From: JASLDZ01 sp964242895
GTDB lineage: Bacteria; Pseudomonadota; Alphaproteobacteria; Caulobacterales; Caulobacteraceae
Direction of reading: 5' to 3'
DNA length: 45,673 nucleotides
Assembly (NCBI GenBank): GCA_964242895.1
Contig: CAXTBN010000017.1
Location: 1 to 45,673, forward strand
A program made the position numbers and the translations under genes. Positions 10,180-16,997 of this stretch are shown piece by piece (position 1 is the first letter of the stretch; each line of letters opens with the position of its first letter). Under the pieces are notes generated by a model that saw only the letters and a list, made by a program, of their open reading frames with translations, did not search any database and was not told the origin of the DNA.

Positions 10180-12458
10180 CCCTTCACGCGCTCCACGGTC
10201 TCCACCTCCGGGCAGGCGCGGAGCGCGGCGGCGATGTGGGCGAGGTGGCGGGCGTCGATCACGTCGAGCTCGAACTCCACGTCGAAGAAGTCGCTGTGGC
10301 GGTGGGTCATGCGCAGGTTGGCGATGTTGGCGCCCGCCTCGCCGAGCGAGGTGCAGATCACGCCCAACGCGCCCGGGGCGTCGATCACGGTGGCGGCCAG
10401 GCGCGTGCGGCTGACGGTGTTGCGCTCGGCCTCGGGTGTCCAGTGCAGGTCGCGCCAGGCGCTCTCGATGTCCTCCCACTCGGCGAGCCGGCCGCAGTCG
10501 ATGGCGTGCACGGTGACGGCCTCGGCGCCCTCGGGCCGGATGCCGACGATCCGCTCGCCGGGCACGGGGCGGCAGCAGTCGCCGAAGTGCAGCGCCGCGC
10601 CGCCGAGCCCGGAGCCGCGCACGTAGAGGCGCGCGGCGCGCCCGTCCTCGATGCGCACGCGGGCGGCGGCGGCGGCGCGCTCGCTCTCCTTCAGCCCGGG
10701 GAAGACCTCGGCCAGCACGGCGGCGGCGGCCACGCGGCCGCGGCCCACGGTGTCGTAGAGCTCCTCGTCGTTCTGCGCGCCGAGGGCGTCGAGCGCGGGG
10801 CGGAGCGACACGCCGGCGAGCGCCTTGCCCGCGCGGGCGAAGGCCTGCTCCACGGCGGCGCGGCCCAAGCGCGTGAACTCCTCTCGCTCGGCGAGGCGCA
10901 TGTGGCGGCGGATGGCCGAGCGCGCGCGCCCCGTGACGGTGAGCGACAGCCAGTCGTGCGGCGTCGCGCCCTTGGCCCCGCGCACCACCTCCACCACGTC
11001 GCCGTTGACCAGCGGCGTGCGCAGCGGCCGCAGCTCGCCGTTGATCTTCACGCCGACGGTGGTGTCGCCCACGTCGGTATGGACCGCATAGGCGAAGTCC
11101 AGCGGCATGGCCCCCTGCGGCAGGCTGACGAGCCGGCCCTTGGGCGTGAACACGAACACCTGGTCGAGGAACATCTCCAGCCGGGTGTTCTCGACGATGT
11201 CCTCGCTGTCGCCGCCGTGCTCCAGCATCTGCACGAGGTGGCGCAGGTTCTGCAGCGGGTCGACGCCGCCCTGCGCCGCCGCGCCCTCGCGATCGAAGCC
11301 GTAGGCGCCCGTCTTGTAGCGCCAGTGGGCGGCGACGCCCTCCTCGGCCACCCGGTCCATGGCCTCCGTGCGGATCTGGACCTCCACGCGCAGGCCGCGC
11401 GGGCCGACCACGGTGGTGTGCAGCGAGCGGTAGTTGTTCCGCTTGGGCGTGGAGATGTAGTCCTTGAACCGGCTCGGCACCGTCGGCCAGGTGCGGTGGA
11501 TCACGCCCAGGGCGCGGTAGCAGTCGTCCTCGCTCTCCACGAGCACGCGGAAGGCGTAAATGTCGGTGACATTGGCGAAGCCGACGGACTTCTGCTGCAG
11601 CTTGCGCCAGATGGAGTACGGCTTCTTCTCGCGGCCGTAGACGCTGGCGGAGACGCCCGCCTCCTCCAGGCTGACCGCGATGTCCCCGCTCATGGCGGCG
11701 ATGGCCGCGCCCTGCTCGTCGTTCAGCGCCTTGAGCCGGCGCACGATGGCGGCTCGGGCGGTGGGGTTCAGGTGCTCGAACGCCAGCTCCTCCAGCTCGG
11801 AGGTGATGCGGTGCACGCCGATGGAGCGGGCGAGCGGGGCGTAGATGTCCAGCGTCTCGCGGGCGATGCGCTCGCGCTTGGCGGGGTTCTTGATGAAGCC
11901 CAGCGTGCGCATGTTGTGCAGCCGGTCGGCCAGCTTGACCATGAGCACGCGCACGTCGCGGCTGATGGCCAGGATGAACTTACGCAGGTTCTCGCCCTGC
12001 CGCTGCGCCTCCTGGCTGAACTCGAGCTTGCTGAGCTTGGTGACGCCTTCCACGAGGGTGGCCACCTCGTCGCCGAACTGCTTGGCCAGCTCGGCGCGGC
12101 TGACGTCGGTGTCCTCGATGATGTCGTGGAGCAGGGCGGTGACGATGGTGGGCGTGTCCATCCTGTACTCGGTCAGGATGCCGGCCACCTCGATAGGGTG
12201 TGCGAAGTAGGGATCGCCGGAGGCGCGCAGCTGCGCGCCGTGCATCTTGGTGGCGTAGACGTAGGCGCGGTTGAGGATGTCCTCGTCGGCGGTCGGGTCG
12301 TACGCCTTGACGCGGTCGATCAGCTCCCACTGCCGCAGGTAGCGGAGCTTGGGGCGCTTGGCGGCGGCCGCGGGCTCGCCGGGAAGCGGCTCGGCAGGCG
12401 TCGCGCCGGCGTCGGCCGGCGCCGGAAGGTCGAGGGTGCTGACGCCCTCCGGCGTCAG
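10176..12458 (-). CDS. spoT: Bifunctional (p)ppGpp synthetase/hydrolase Rsh (SpoT/RelA), probable CTG start
   Basis: A 760-residue long RSH enzyme that makes and degrades the alarmone (p)ppGpp. Domains in order: HD hydrolase with HPIEVAG and LLHDIIEDTDV (His111-Asp112 counted from CTG), synthetase (GREKKPYSIWRKLQQ, TDIYAFRVLVE, PKRNNYRSLHTTVVGP), TGS (DQVFVFTPKGRLVSLPQGA), a Cys-containing conserved region (FGDCCRPVPGERIVG), and C-terminal ACT (ATVIDAPGALGVICTSLGE). The intact HD motif shows it can hydrolyse. The conserved N-terminal part (LRQWELIDRVKAYDP) has no in-frame ATG, GTG or TTG upstream, so I place the start at a CTG that overlaps the rpoZ stop as CTGA (12455-12458) and lies seven bases after AGGAGG. 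The first ATG, at 12245, would delete the first HD helices. Confidence 0.92.
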   Translation of the reverse strand: MTPEGVSTLDLPAPADAGATPAEPLPGEPAAAAKRPKLRYLRQWELIDRVKAYDPTADEDILNRAYVYATKMHGAQLRASGDPYFAHPIEVAGILTEYRMDTPTIVTALLHDIIEDTDVSRAELAKQFGDEVATLVEGVTKLSKLEFSQEAQRQGENLRKFILAISRDVRVLMVKLADRLHNMRTLGFIKNPAKRERIARETLDIYAPLARSIGVHRITSELEELAFEHLNPTARAAIVRRLKALNDEQGAAIAAMSGDIAVSLEEAGVSASVYGREKKPYSIWRKLQQKSVGFANVTDIYAFRVLVESEDDCYRALGVIHRTWPTVPSRFKDYISTPKRNNYRSLHTTVVGPRGLRVEVQIRTEAMDRVAEEGVAAHWRYKTGAYGFDREGAAAQGGVDPLQNLRHLVQMLEHGGDSEDIVENTRLEMFLDQVFVFTPKGRLVSLPQGAMPLDFAYAVHTDVGDTTVGVKINGELRPLRTPLVNGDVVEVVRGAKGATPHDWLSLTVTGRARSAIRRHMRLAEREEFTRLGRAAVEQAFARAGKALAGVSLRPALDALGAQNDEELYDTVGRGRVAAAAVLAEVFPGLKESERAAAAARVRIEDGRAARLYVRGSGLGGAALHFGDCCRPVPGERIVGIRPEGAEAVTVHAIDCGRLAEWEDIESAWRDLHWTPEAERNTVSRTRLAATVIDAPGALGVICTSLGEAGANIANLRMTHRHSDFFDVEFELDVIDARHLAHIAAALRACPEVETVERVKG

Positions 12459-12814
12459 TACCGGTCCTCCTGCGCGCCCTCGCGGTCGCTCTGGAGGGCG
12501 CGCACGAGCTCCTGCTCGCTCATGTGCATGTGCTGCGGATCGGCCAGCAGGGCGAGGGTCTCGGCCTCCTCCTCGGCCTCGGTGCGCTCGTCGACGCGCT
12601 GCAGCGTGCCGATCAGCGTCTCCTTGAGATCGTCGGCGTTGACCGCGTCCTCGGCGATCTCGCGCAGGGAGACGACGGGGTTCTTGTCGTTGTCGCGGTC
12701 GATCTGGATCGGCGCGCCCGTGGAGATCGCGCGCGCGCGATGCGCGGCGAGAAGCACGAGGCTGAACCGGTTCGGGACCTTCTCGACGCAGTCTTCGACG
12801 GTGACGCGGGCCAT
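12455..12814 (-). CDS. rpoZ: RNA polymerase omega subunit
   Basis: A 119-residue omega subunit, which helps fold and assemble the beta' subunit. MARVTVEDCVEKVPNRFSLV, LLAAHRARAISTGAP and DKNPVVSLREIA are diagnostic. The acidic C-terminal extension (ERTEAEEEAETLALL) is longer than in E. coli and usual for alphaproteobacteria. ATG start. It is directly followed by rsh, the classic rpoZ-spoT pairing, here with a four-base overlap; folK lies 28 bases upstream. Confidence 0.95.
   Translation of the reverse strand: MARVTVEDCVEKVPNRFSLVLLAAHRARAISTGAPIQIDRDNDKNPVVSLREIAEDAVNADDLKETLIGTLQRVDERTEAEEEAETLALLADPQHMHMSEQELVRALQSDREGAQEDRY
12466..12471 (-). promoter_or_regulatory. Strong Shine-Dalgarno AGGAGG deciding the rsh CTG start
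   Basis: On the minus strand AGGAGG is followed by the seven-base spacer ACCGGTA and then CTGACG. It lies within the last codons of rpoZ. Its perfect match to the anti-SD and its ideal spacing support initiation at CTG 12458 rather than at the internal ATG 12245, which has no such site. Confidence 0.6.
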
Positions 12815-12842
12815 ACGGATGTCTCGGGGAGGCGGAAGCGAC

Positions 12843-13400
12843 CTAAGATAGCTGCTCGCCTGCTGCGGCGCAACGAAACGCCTCCAGCGGCTCGGCGTCG
12901 CGGCCCACGGAGGCGGCCCCAGCCATGACCTCGGCCGTCCGGCCGGTGAGAGGATGCCGCCACGCCGGCGTGAGCTCCGCCAGCGGGCCGATGGCGAAGC
13001 GGCGTTCGTGCAGTCGGGGGTGGGGCAGCGCGGGCGGGCCGTCCTCAACGCGCGATCCCCAGGCCAGGAGGTCGAGGTCGAGCGGGCGCGGGGCGTTGCG
13101 CGCGCTCCGGACGCGGCCGGCCTCCGCCTCCAGCGCGTGCAGGGCGGCCAGGGCCTCCTCGGGCGACATCGCCGTGTCCACCTGCGCCACCGCGTTGAGG
13201 AAGGCTGGGTCGCTCGGTTCGGGCCAGGCCGCCGAGCGCCACAGCCGCGAGCGCTTGACGACGCGCAAGCCGACGTCCGACAAGCGCTCGAGCGCCCGCT
13301 CCAGCGTCTGCGGCGGCGTCCCCCACGGGCCGGGCGTGCTGGCGCCCAGGCCCACGAACACCGCCTCATCCCCGCTCTCCAGGTCCGTCTCCCGCCACAT
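12843..13400 (-). CDS. folK: 6-hydroxymethyl-7,8-dihydropterin pyrophosphokinase
   Basis: A 185-residue HPPK that transfers pyrophosphate from ATP to hydroxymethyldihydropterin in folate synthesis. Seen motifs: VFVGLGAS, ALERLSDVGLRVVKRSRLWRS, DPAFLNAVAQVDT, RSARNAPRPLDLDLLAWG (the conserved R..R..R..DLDLL) and LPHPRLHERRFAIGPLAEL. The ATG at 13400 overlaps the ATG of the divergent glycosylase gene; a GTG at 13361 placed directly before the first beta strand (VFVGLGAS) is an alternative that would remove the overlap and leaves the motifs intact. Confidence 0.93.
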   Translation of the reverse strand: MWRETDLESGDEAVFVGLGASTPGPWGTPPQTLERALERLSDVGLRVVKRSRLWRSAAWPEPSDPAFLNAVAQVDTAMSPEEALAALHALEAEAGRVRSARNAPRPLDLDLLAWGSRVEDGPPALPHPRLHERRFAIGPLAELTPAWRHPLTGRTAEVMAGAASVGRDAEPLEAFRCAAAGEQLS

Positions 13401-14091
13401 GACGCCCGATCCGCAGAGCCTCTACACCCTGTGGGGGCCGGAGCCCGCGCGCGACTGCCCCCTGTGCCCGCGGCTGGTCGGCTACCGCGAGGCGAACCGG
13501 GCCGCGCACCCCGACTGGTGGAACGGGCCGCCGCCCTCGTTCGGGGCCGACGACGCGCGCCTGCTGGTGGTGGGTCTGGCCCCGGGGCGCATGGGTGCGA
13601 ACCGCACGGGGCGGCCGTTCACCGGCGATTACGCGGGCGTGCTGCTCTACGAGACGCTGCTCAGGTTCGGCTTCGCCCGGGGGCGCTACGAGGCGCGCGC
13701 CGACGACGGGCTGGAGCTCGTGGGCGCCATGATCACCAACGCGGTGCGCTGCGCGCCGCCGGAGAACAAGCCGACCGGCGCCGAGGAGGCGACCTGCCGT
13801 CCGTTCCTCGCCGCGCGGCTGGCCGCCCTGCCCCGCCTGCGCGCCGTGGTGACGCTCGGTGACGTGAGCCGGCGCAACCTGCTGCGCGCGCTCGGCCTGC
13901 GACCCGACGCGGCGGCGCCGGGCCACGGTGTGGAGACCGACGTCGGCGGGCCGCACGGGCCGCTGCGCGTGTTCTCGAGCTATCACTGCTCGCGGCTGAA
14001 CACGAACACGGGCCGGCTGACGCCCGCCATGTTCGAGGCCGTGTTCGGCCGCGTGCGGGAGCACCTGGACGCCTCCGCGGAGGCGGCGTGA
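13399..14091 (+). CDS. Type-5 (UdgB-like) Fe-S uracil-DNA glycosylase
   Basis: A 230-residue uracil-DNA glycosylase that removes deaminated bases from DNA. The [4Fe-4S]-type cysteines are Cys20, Cys23, Cys118 and Cys133. The motif GLAPGRMGANRTGRPFTGD (59-77) lacks the polar catalytic residue of family 4 and fits family 5, and HCSRLNTNTGRLT is the second active-site motif. NAVRCAPPENKPTGAEE lies between. Substrate range in this family includes uracil, hypoxanthine and xanthine. The start codon ATG shares two bases with the folK ATG on the other strand, so any 5' untranslated region must lie inside folK coding sequence. Confidence 0.92.
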   Translation: MTPDPQSLYTLWGPEPARDCPLCPRLVGYREANRAAHPDWWNGPPPSFGADDARLLVVGLAPGRMGANRTGRPFTGDYAGVLLYETLLRFGFARGRYEARADDGLELVGAMITNAVRCAPPENKPTGAEEATCRPFLAARLAALPRLRAVVTLGDVSRRNLLRALGLRPDAAAPGHGVETDVGGPHGPLRVFSSYHCSRLNTNTGRLTPAMFEAVFGRVREHLDASAEAA

Positions 14092-14139
14092 CGCATCGCC
14101 GCTTCCGCATCGGGCGCCGCCCGGCCTAGGGTCGCCCGC

Positions 14140-15495
14140 GTGAGCGTCGCCCCCCTGCCCGCCGCGGACGCCCGCGCCGACGCGCCCGGCCTCGCGGCCG
14201 CGCCCCCCTCCGGACCGCCCAAGGGCGCGCTGGCCTTCATCTTCATCACCGTGATGCTCGACGCCCTGGCGCTCGGCATGGTCGCGCCCGTGCTGCCCAA
14301 GCTCGTGGCGACGCTCCTGGCCGGCGAGCACCTGTCGCCGCGGCTGGCGCGCCACCTGCCGCGCAACACCGTGGCGCTGGCGGCGGCGGTCTACGGCCTG
14401 TTCAACACCGTGTTCGCTCTGATGCAGTTCTTCTTCTCGCCGGTGATCGGCAGCCTGTCGGACCGGTTCGGGCGGCGGCCGCTGATCCTGGCGAGCAACA
14501 TCGGGCTCGGGCTCAACTACCTGCTGATGTGGTGGGCGCCCAACCTGCAGTGGCTGTTCCTCGGCCGGCTGGTGAGCGGCGTCACGGGCGCGAGCTTCGG
14601 CACCGCCAGCGCCTACATCGCCGACACCACCAGCGTGGAGAAGCGCGCGGGCGCCTTCGGCCTCCTGGGCGCGGCGCTGGGGCTGGGCTTCATCATCGGC
14701 CCTGCCGTGGGCGGCCTCCTGGGCGAGGTCGGCGGTCCTCGCGCGCCCTTCATCTTCGCCGCGGTGTTCTCGCTGCTGAACGCCGCCTACGGCCTGTTCG
14801 TGCTGCCCGAGTCCCTGGGGCGCGAGCACCGCTCGGCGTTCTCGTGGAAGCGGGCCAACCCGGTGGGCGCGCTCGTGCTGCTTCAGCGTCACCCGGAGCT
14901 CATGGGCCTGGCGGCGGTCGCCTTCCTGTCCAACCTCGCGCAGGTGAGCCTGCCGACCACGGTGGTGCTCTACGTGATCCACCGCTTCGGCTGGGGCACG
15001 GGCCAGGTGGGGCTGACGCTGGCCGTGGTCGGCGTGGCGCTGGCCGTTGTGCAGGTGGCCGTGCTCGGCCGCTACGTGAAACGCTTCGGCAAGCCGAGCG
15101 CGGTGGTGGTGGGGCTCCTGTTCGGCGCGGCGGGGCTGACGGCGACGGGCTTCGCCGCGACGGGTACGGCGGTGTGGCTGGCGGTGCCGCTGCTGGCGCT
15201 CTGGGGCCTCTCGGGTCCGGCGGTGCAGGGGCTGATGACGCGCCACGTCAGCAACAGCGAGCAGGGCCAGCTGCAGGGCGCCAACGCCAGCCTCACCGGC
15301 ATCAGCGAGCTCCTGGGGCCGACGATCTTCAGCCTGGTGTTCGCCTACGGCGTGAAGTCGGGGCAGCCGCACTGGGCGCAGGGCTCGCCGTTCCTGCTGG
15401 GGGCGGCGCTGCTGGTCGTGGCGGCGGGCGTGGGCTGGTGGGTCACCCGGCTGGAGGCGCCCAACGATCCGGCCGACGAGGCCGAAAGCGCCTGA
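14140..15495 (+). CDS. Major facilitator superfamily transporter, TetA/TCR-like
   Basis: A 451-residue transporter with about twelve hydrophobic segments. Diagnostic: FIFITVMLDALALGMVAPVL in helix 1, loop 2-3 motif GSLSDRFGRRPLIL, and the motif-C region AALGLGFIIGPAVGG in helix 5. This matches the TetA(C)/class of drug:H+ antiporters common as a chromosomal gene in Caulobacterales; actual substrate is unknown and it should not be called a tetracycline resistance gene on this evidence. GTG start, 48 bases after the glycosylase stop; its stop lies three bases from the convergent smpB stop. Confidence 0.85.
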   Translation: MSVAPLPAADARADAPGLAAAPPSGPPKGALAFIFITVMLDALALGMVAPVLPKLVATLLAGEHLSPRLARHLPRNTVALAAAVYGLFNTVFALMQFFFSPVIGSLSDRFGRRPLILASNIGLGLNYLLMWWAPNLQWLFLGRLVSGVTGASFGTASAYIADTTSVEKRAGAFGLLGAALGLGFIIGPAVGGLLGEVGGPRAPFIFAAVFSLLNAAYGLFVLPESLGREHRSAFSWKRANPVGALVLLQRHPELMGLAAVAFLSNLAQVSLPTTVVLYVIHRFGWGTGQVGLTLAVVGVALAVVQVAVLGRYVKRFGKPSAVVVGLLFGAAGLTATGFAATGTAVWLAVPLLALWGLSGPAVQGLMTRHVSNSEQGQLQGANASLTGISELLGPTIFSLVFAYGVKSGQPHWAQGSPFLLGAALLVVAAGVGWWVTRLEAPNDPADEAESA

Positions 15496-15498
15496 GCC

Positions 15499-15966
15499 TC
15501 AGCCCTTCTCGCGCATGAGCCGCGCCTTGTCGCGCTGCCAGTCGCGCGCGGCGGTGGCCTCGCGCTTGTCGTGGGCCTTCTTGCCCTTGGCGATGGCGAT
15601 CTCGAGCTTGGCGCGGCCCTTGCCGTCCCAGTACAGGCGCATGGGGATCAGCGTGCGCCCCTCGCGCTGCACCGCGCCGGCCAGGCGGCCGATCTCCTTG
15701 CGGTGGAGCAGGAGCTTCCGCGCGCGCCGCGGCTCGTGGTTGAAGCGCGCGGCGGGCGGGTACTCGGGGATGTAGCTGTTGATCAGCACCAGCCCGCCGC
15801 CCTCGGCCGAGGCGTAGCTCTCCGCGATGTTGGCGCGGCCCAGGCGCAGGCTCTTCACCTCCGTGCCGGTGAGGATCAGGCCGGCCTCGACGCTCTCCTC
15901 GATGAAGTAGTCGTAGCGGGCGCGGCGGTTCTCCGCGATCAGCTTCTGGTTGGAGGGCTCGGACAT
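15499..15966 (-). CDS. smpB: SsrA-binding protein
   Basis: A 155-residue SmpB, which carries tmRNA into stalled ribosomes for trans-translation. Conserved LIAENRRARYDYFIEESVEAGLILTGTEVKSLR, GRANIAESYASAE, HEPRRARKLLLHRKEI and the Lys-rich C-terminal tail (GKKAHDKREATAARDWQRDK) expected to enter the mRNA channel. The ATG start overlaps the dapA stop by one base (TGATG). The tmRNA gene itself was not recognised in the window. Confidence 0.96.
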   Translation of the reverse strand: MSEPSNQKLIAENRRARYDYFIEESVEAGLILTGTEVKSLRLGRANIAESYASAEGGGLVLINSYIPEYPPAARFNHEPRRARKLLLHRKEIGRLAGAVQREGRTLIPMRLYWDGKGRAKLEIAIAKGKKAHDKREATAARDWQRDKARLMREKG

Positions 15967-16856
15967 CACCCGTCCAACGCGCCGGCGGCCGTGAGGGCCT
16001 CGGCCACCGCCGCCCGCGCCGGGGCGGAGCACGGCGTCAGCGGCAGGCGCACCTCGTCCGTGCACAGGCCGAGGGAGGCGAGCGCCGCCTTGGCGGGCGC
16101 GGGGCTGGCGTCGAGGAACAGGGCGCGGTGCAGGCCGATCAGCCGGTCCTGCAGCGCCAGCGCGGTGGCGGCGTCCCCGGCGCGCGCCGCCTCCATCTGC
16201 CGAGCGCACAGGGCGGGCGCGACGTTGGACGTGACGGAGATCACCCCGTGGCCGCCGTGCGCCACGTAGCCGAGCGCCGACCCATCGTCGCCCGACAGCA
16301 GCGTGAAGCCCTCGGGCGTCTGCAGCCGCATGAGGCTGGCGCGCGCGAGGTCGCCGGTGGCGTCCTTGATCCCGGCCACATGCGGCAGGCGGGCGAGCCG
16401 CGCGACCGTGTCGTTGCTCAGGTCCACGCTCGTGCGGCCGGGCACGTTGTAGAGGATCAGCGGCAGGTCGCAGGCGGCGTCGATGGCGGCGAAATGGGCG
16501 TACAGCCCCTCCTGGCTCGGCCGGTTGTAGTAGGGCGTCACCACCAGCGCCGCGCCCGCGCCCGCGGCCTTGGCGTGGCGCACCAGCTCCACCGCCTCCG
16601 CCGTGCAGTTGGAGCCGCAGCCGGCGATCACGGGGACGCGACCCGCGACCGCCTCCAGGCACAGCTCGGTCACGCGCCGGTGCTCGTCGTGGTTCAGCGT
16701 GGCCGTTTCGCCGGTGGTGCCCACGGGCACCACGCCGTGGATGCCGGCGGCGATCTGGCGCTCGACCAGGGCGCGGAAGGCGGCCTCGTCCACCCGGCCC
16801 TCGCGGAACGGCGTGACGAGCGCGGTGAGGGCGCCGGAGAACATCGGCTGGGGCAT
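15966..16856 (-). CDS. dapA: 4-hydroxy-tetrahydrodipicolinate synthase
   Basis: A 296-residue class I aldolase-fold enzyme that condenses pyruvate with aspartate semialdehyde in the lysine/meso-diaminopimelate pathway. FSGALTALVTPF at the start, GTTGETATLNHDEH, YYNRPSQEGLYAHF with the catalytic Tyr, YNVPGRT, and the Schiff-base Lys in HVAGIKDATGD are all present. Two close ATGs (16856 and 16844) are plausible starts; the second would give the usual 292 residues. Its product feeds the meso-DAP-specific MurE encoded further on. Confidence 0.95.
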   Translation of the reverse strand: MPQPMFSGALTALVTPFREGRVDEAAFRALVERQIAAGIHGVVPVGTTGETATLNHDEHRRVTELCLEAVAGRVPVIAGCGSNCTAEAVELVRHAKAAGAGAALVVTPYYNRPSQEGLYAHFAAIDAACDLPLILYNVPGRTSVDLSNDTVARLARLPHVAGIKDATGDLARASLMRLQTPEGFTLLSGDDGSALGYVAHGGHGVISVTSNVAPALCARQMEAARAGDAATALALQDRLIGLHRALFLDASPAPAKAALASLGLCTDEVRLPLTPCSAPARAAVAEALTAAGALDG

Positions 16857-16997
16857 GGGGCGGCTTGCGGCTGGAGAGAGGCGGCGCCGCGGCGGCGGCC
16901 TGTGGCGTTTGGCCCCGCGTCCTACCAAGCGGCCGCGCTTGCCCGCAACCACCCGTGGCGGCATCGCTCCAGGTCTGTACCGGCCCGGAGTCGCGCC

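Noticed and set aside
12245..12247. ATG as the rsh start
   Set aside because: It would remove conserved N-terminal residues of the HD domain and has no Shine-Dalgarno sequence.
10236..12851. 871-codon plus-strand open frame opposite rsh and rpoZ
   Set aside because: Antisense shadow caused by G/C in third positions; the minus strand holds unmistakable Rsh and omega motifs.
14140..15495. Calling the MFS gene a tetracycline resistance determinant
   Set aside because: TetA-like motifs are shared by many chromosomal transporters of unknown substrate, and no tetR-type partner is adjacent.
16128..16997. Upstream extension of the lytic transglycosylase frame
   Set aside because: It runs opposite dapA and puts the signal peptide in the middle of the protein; a start at 16998 or 17052 fits secretion.
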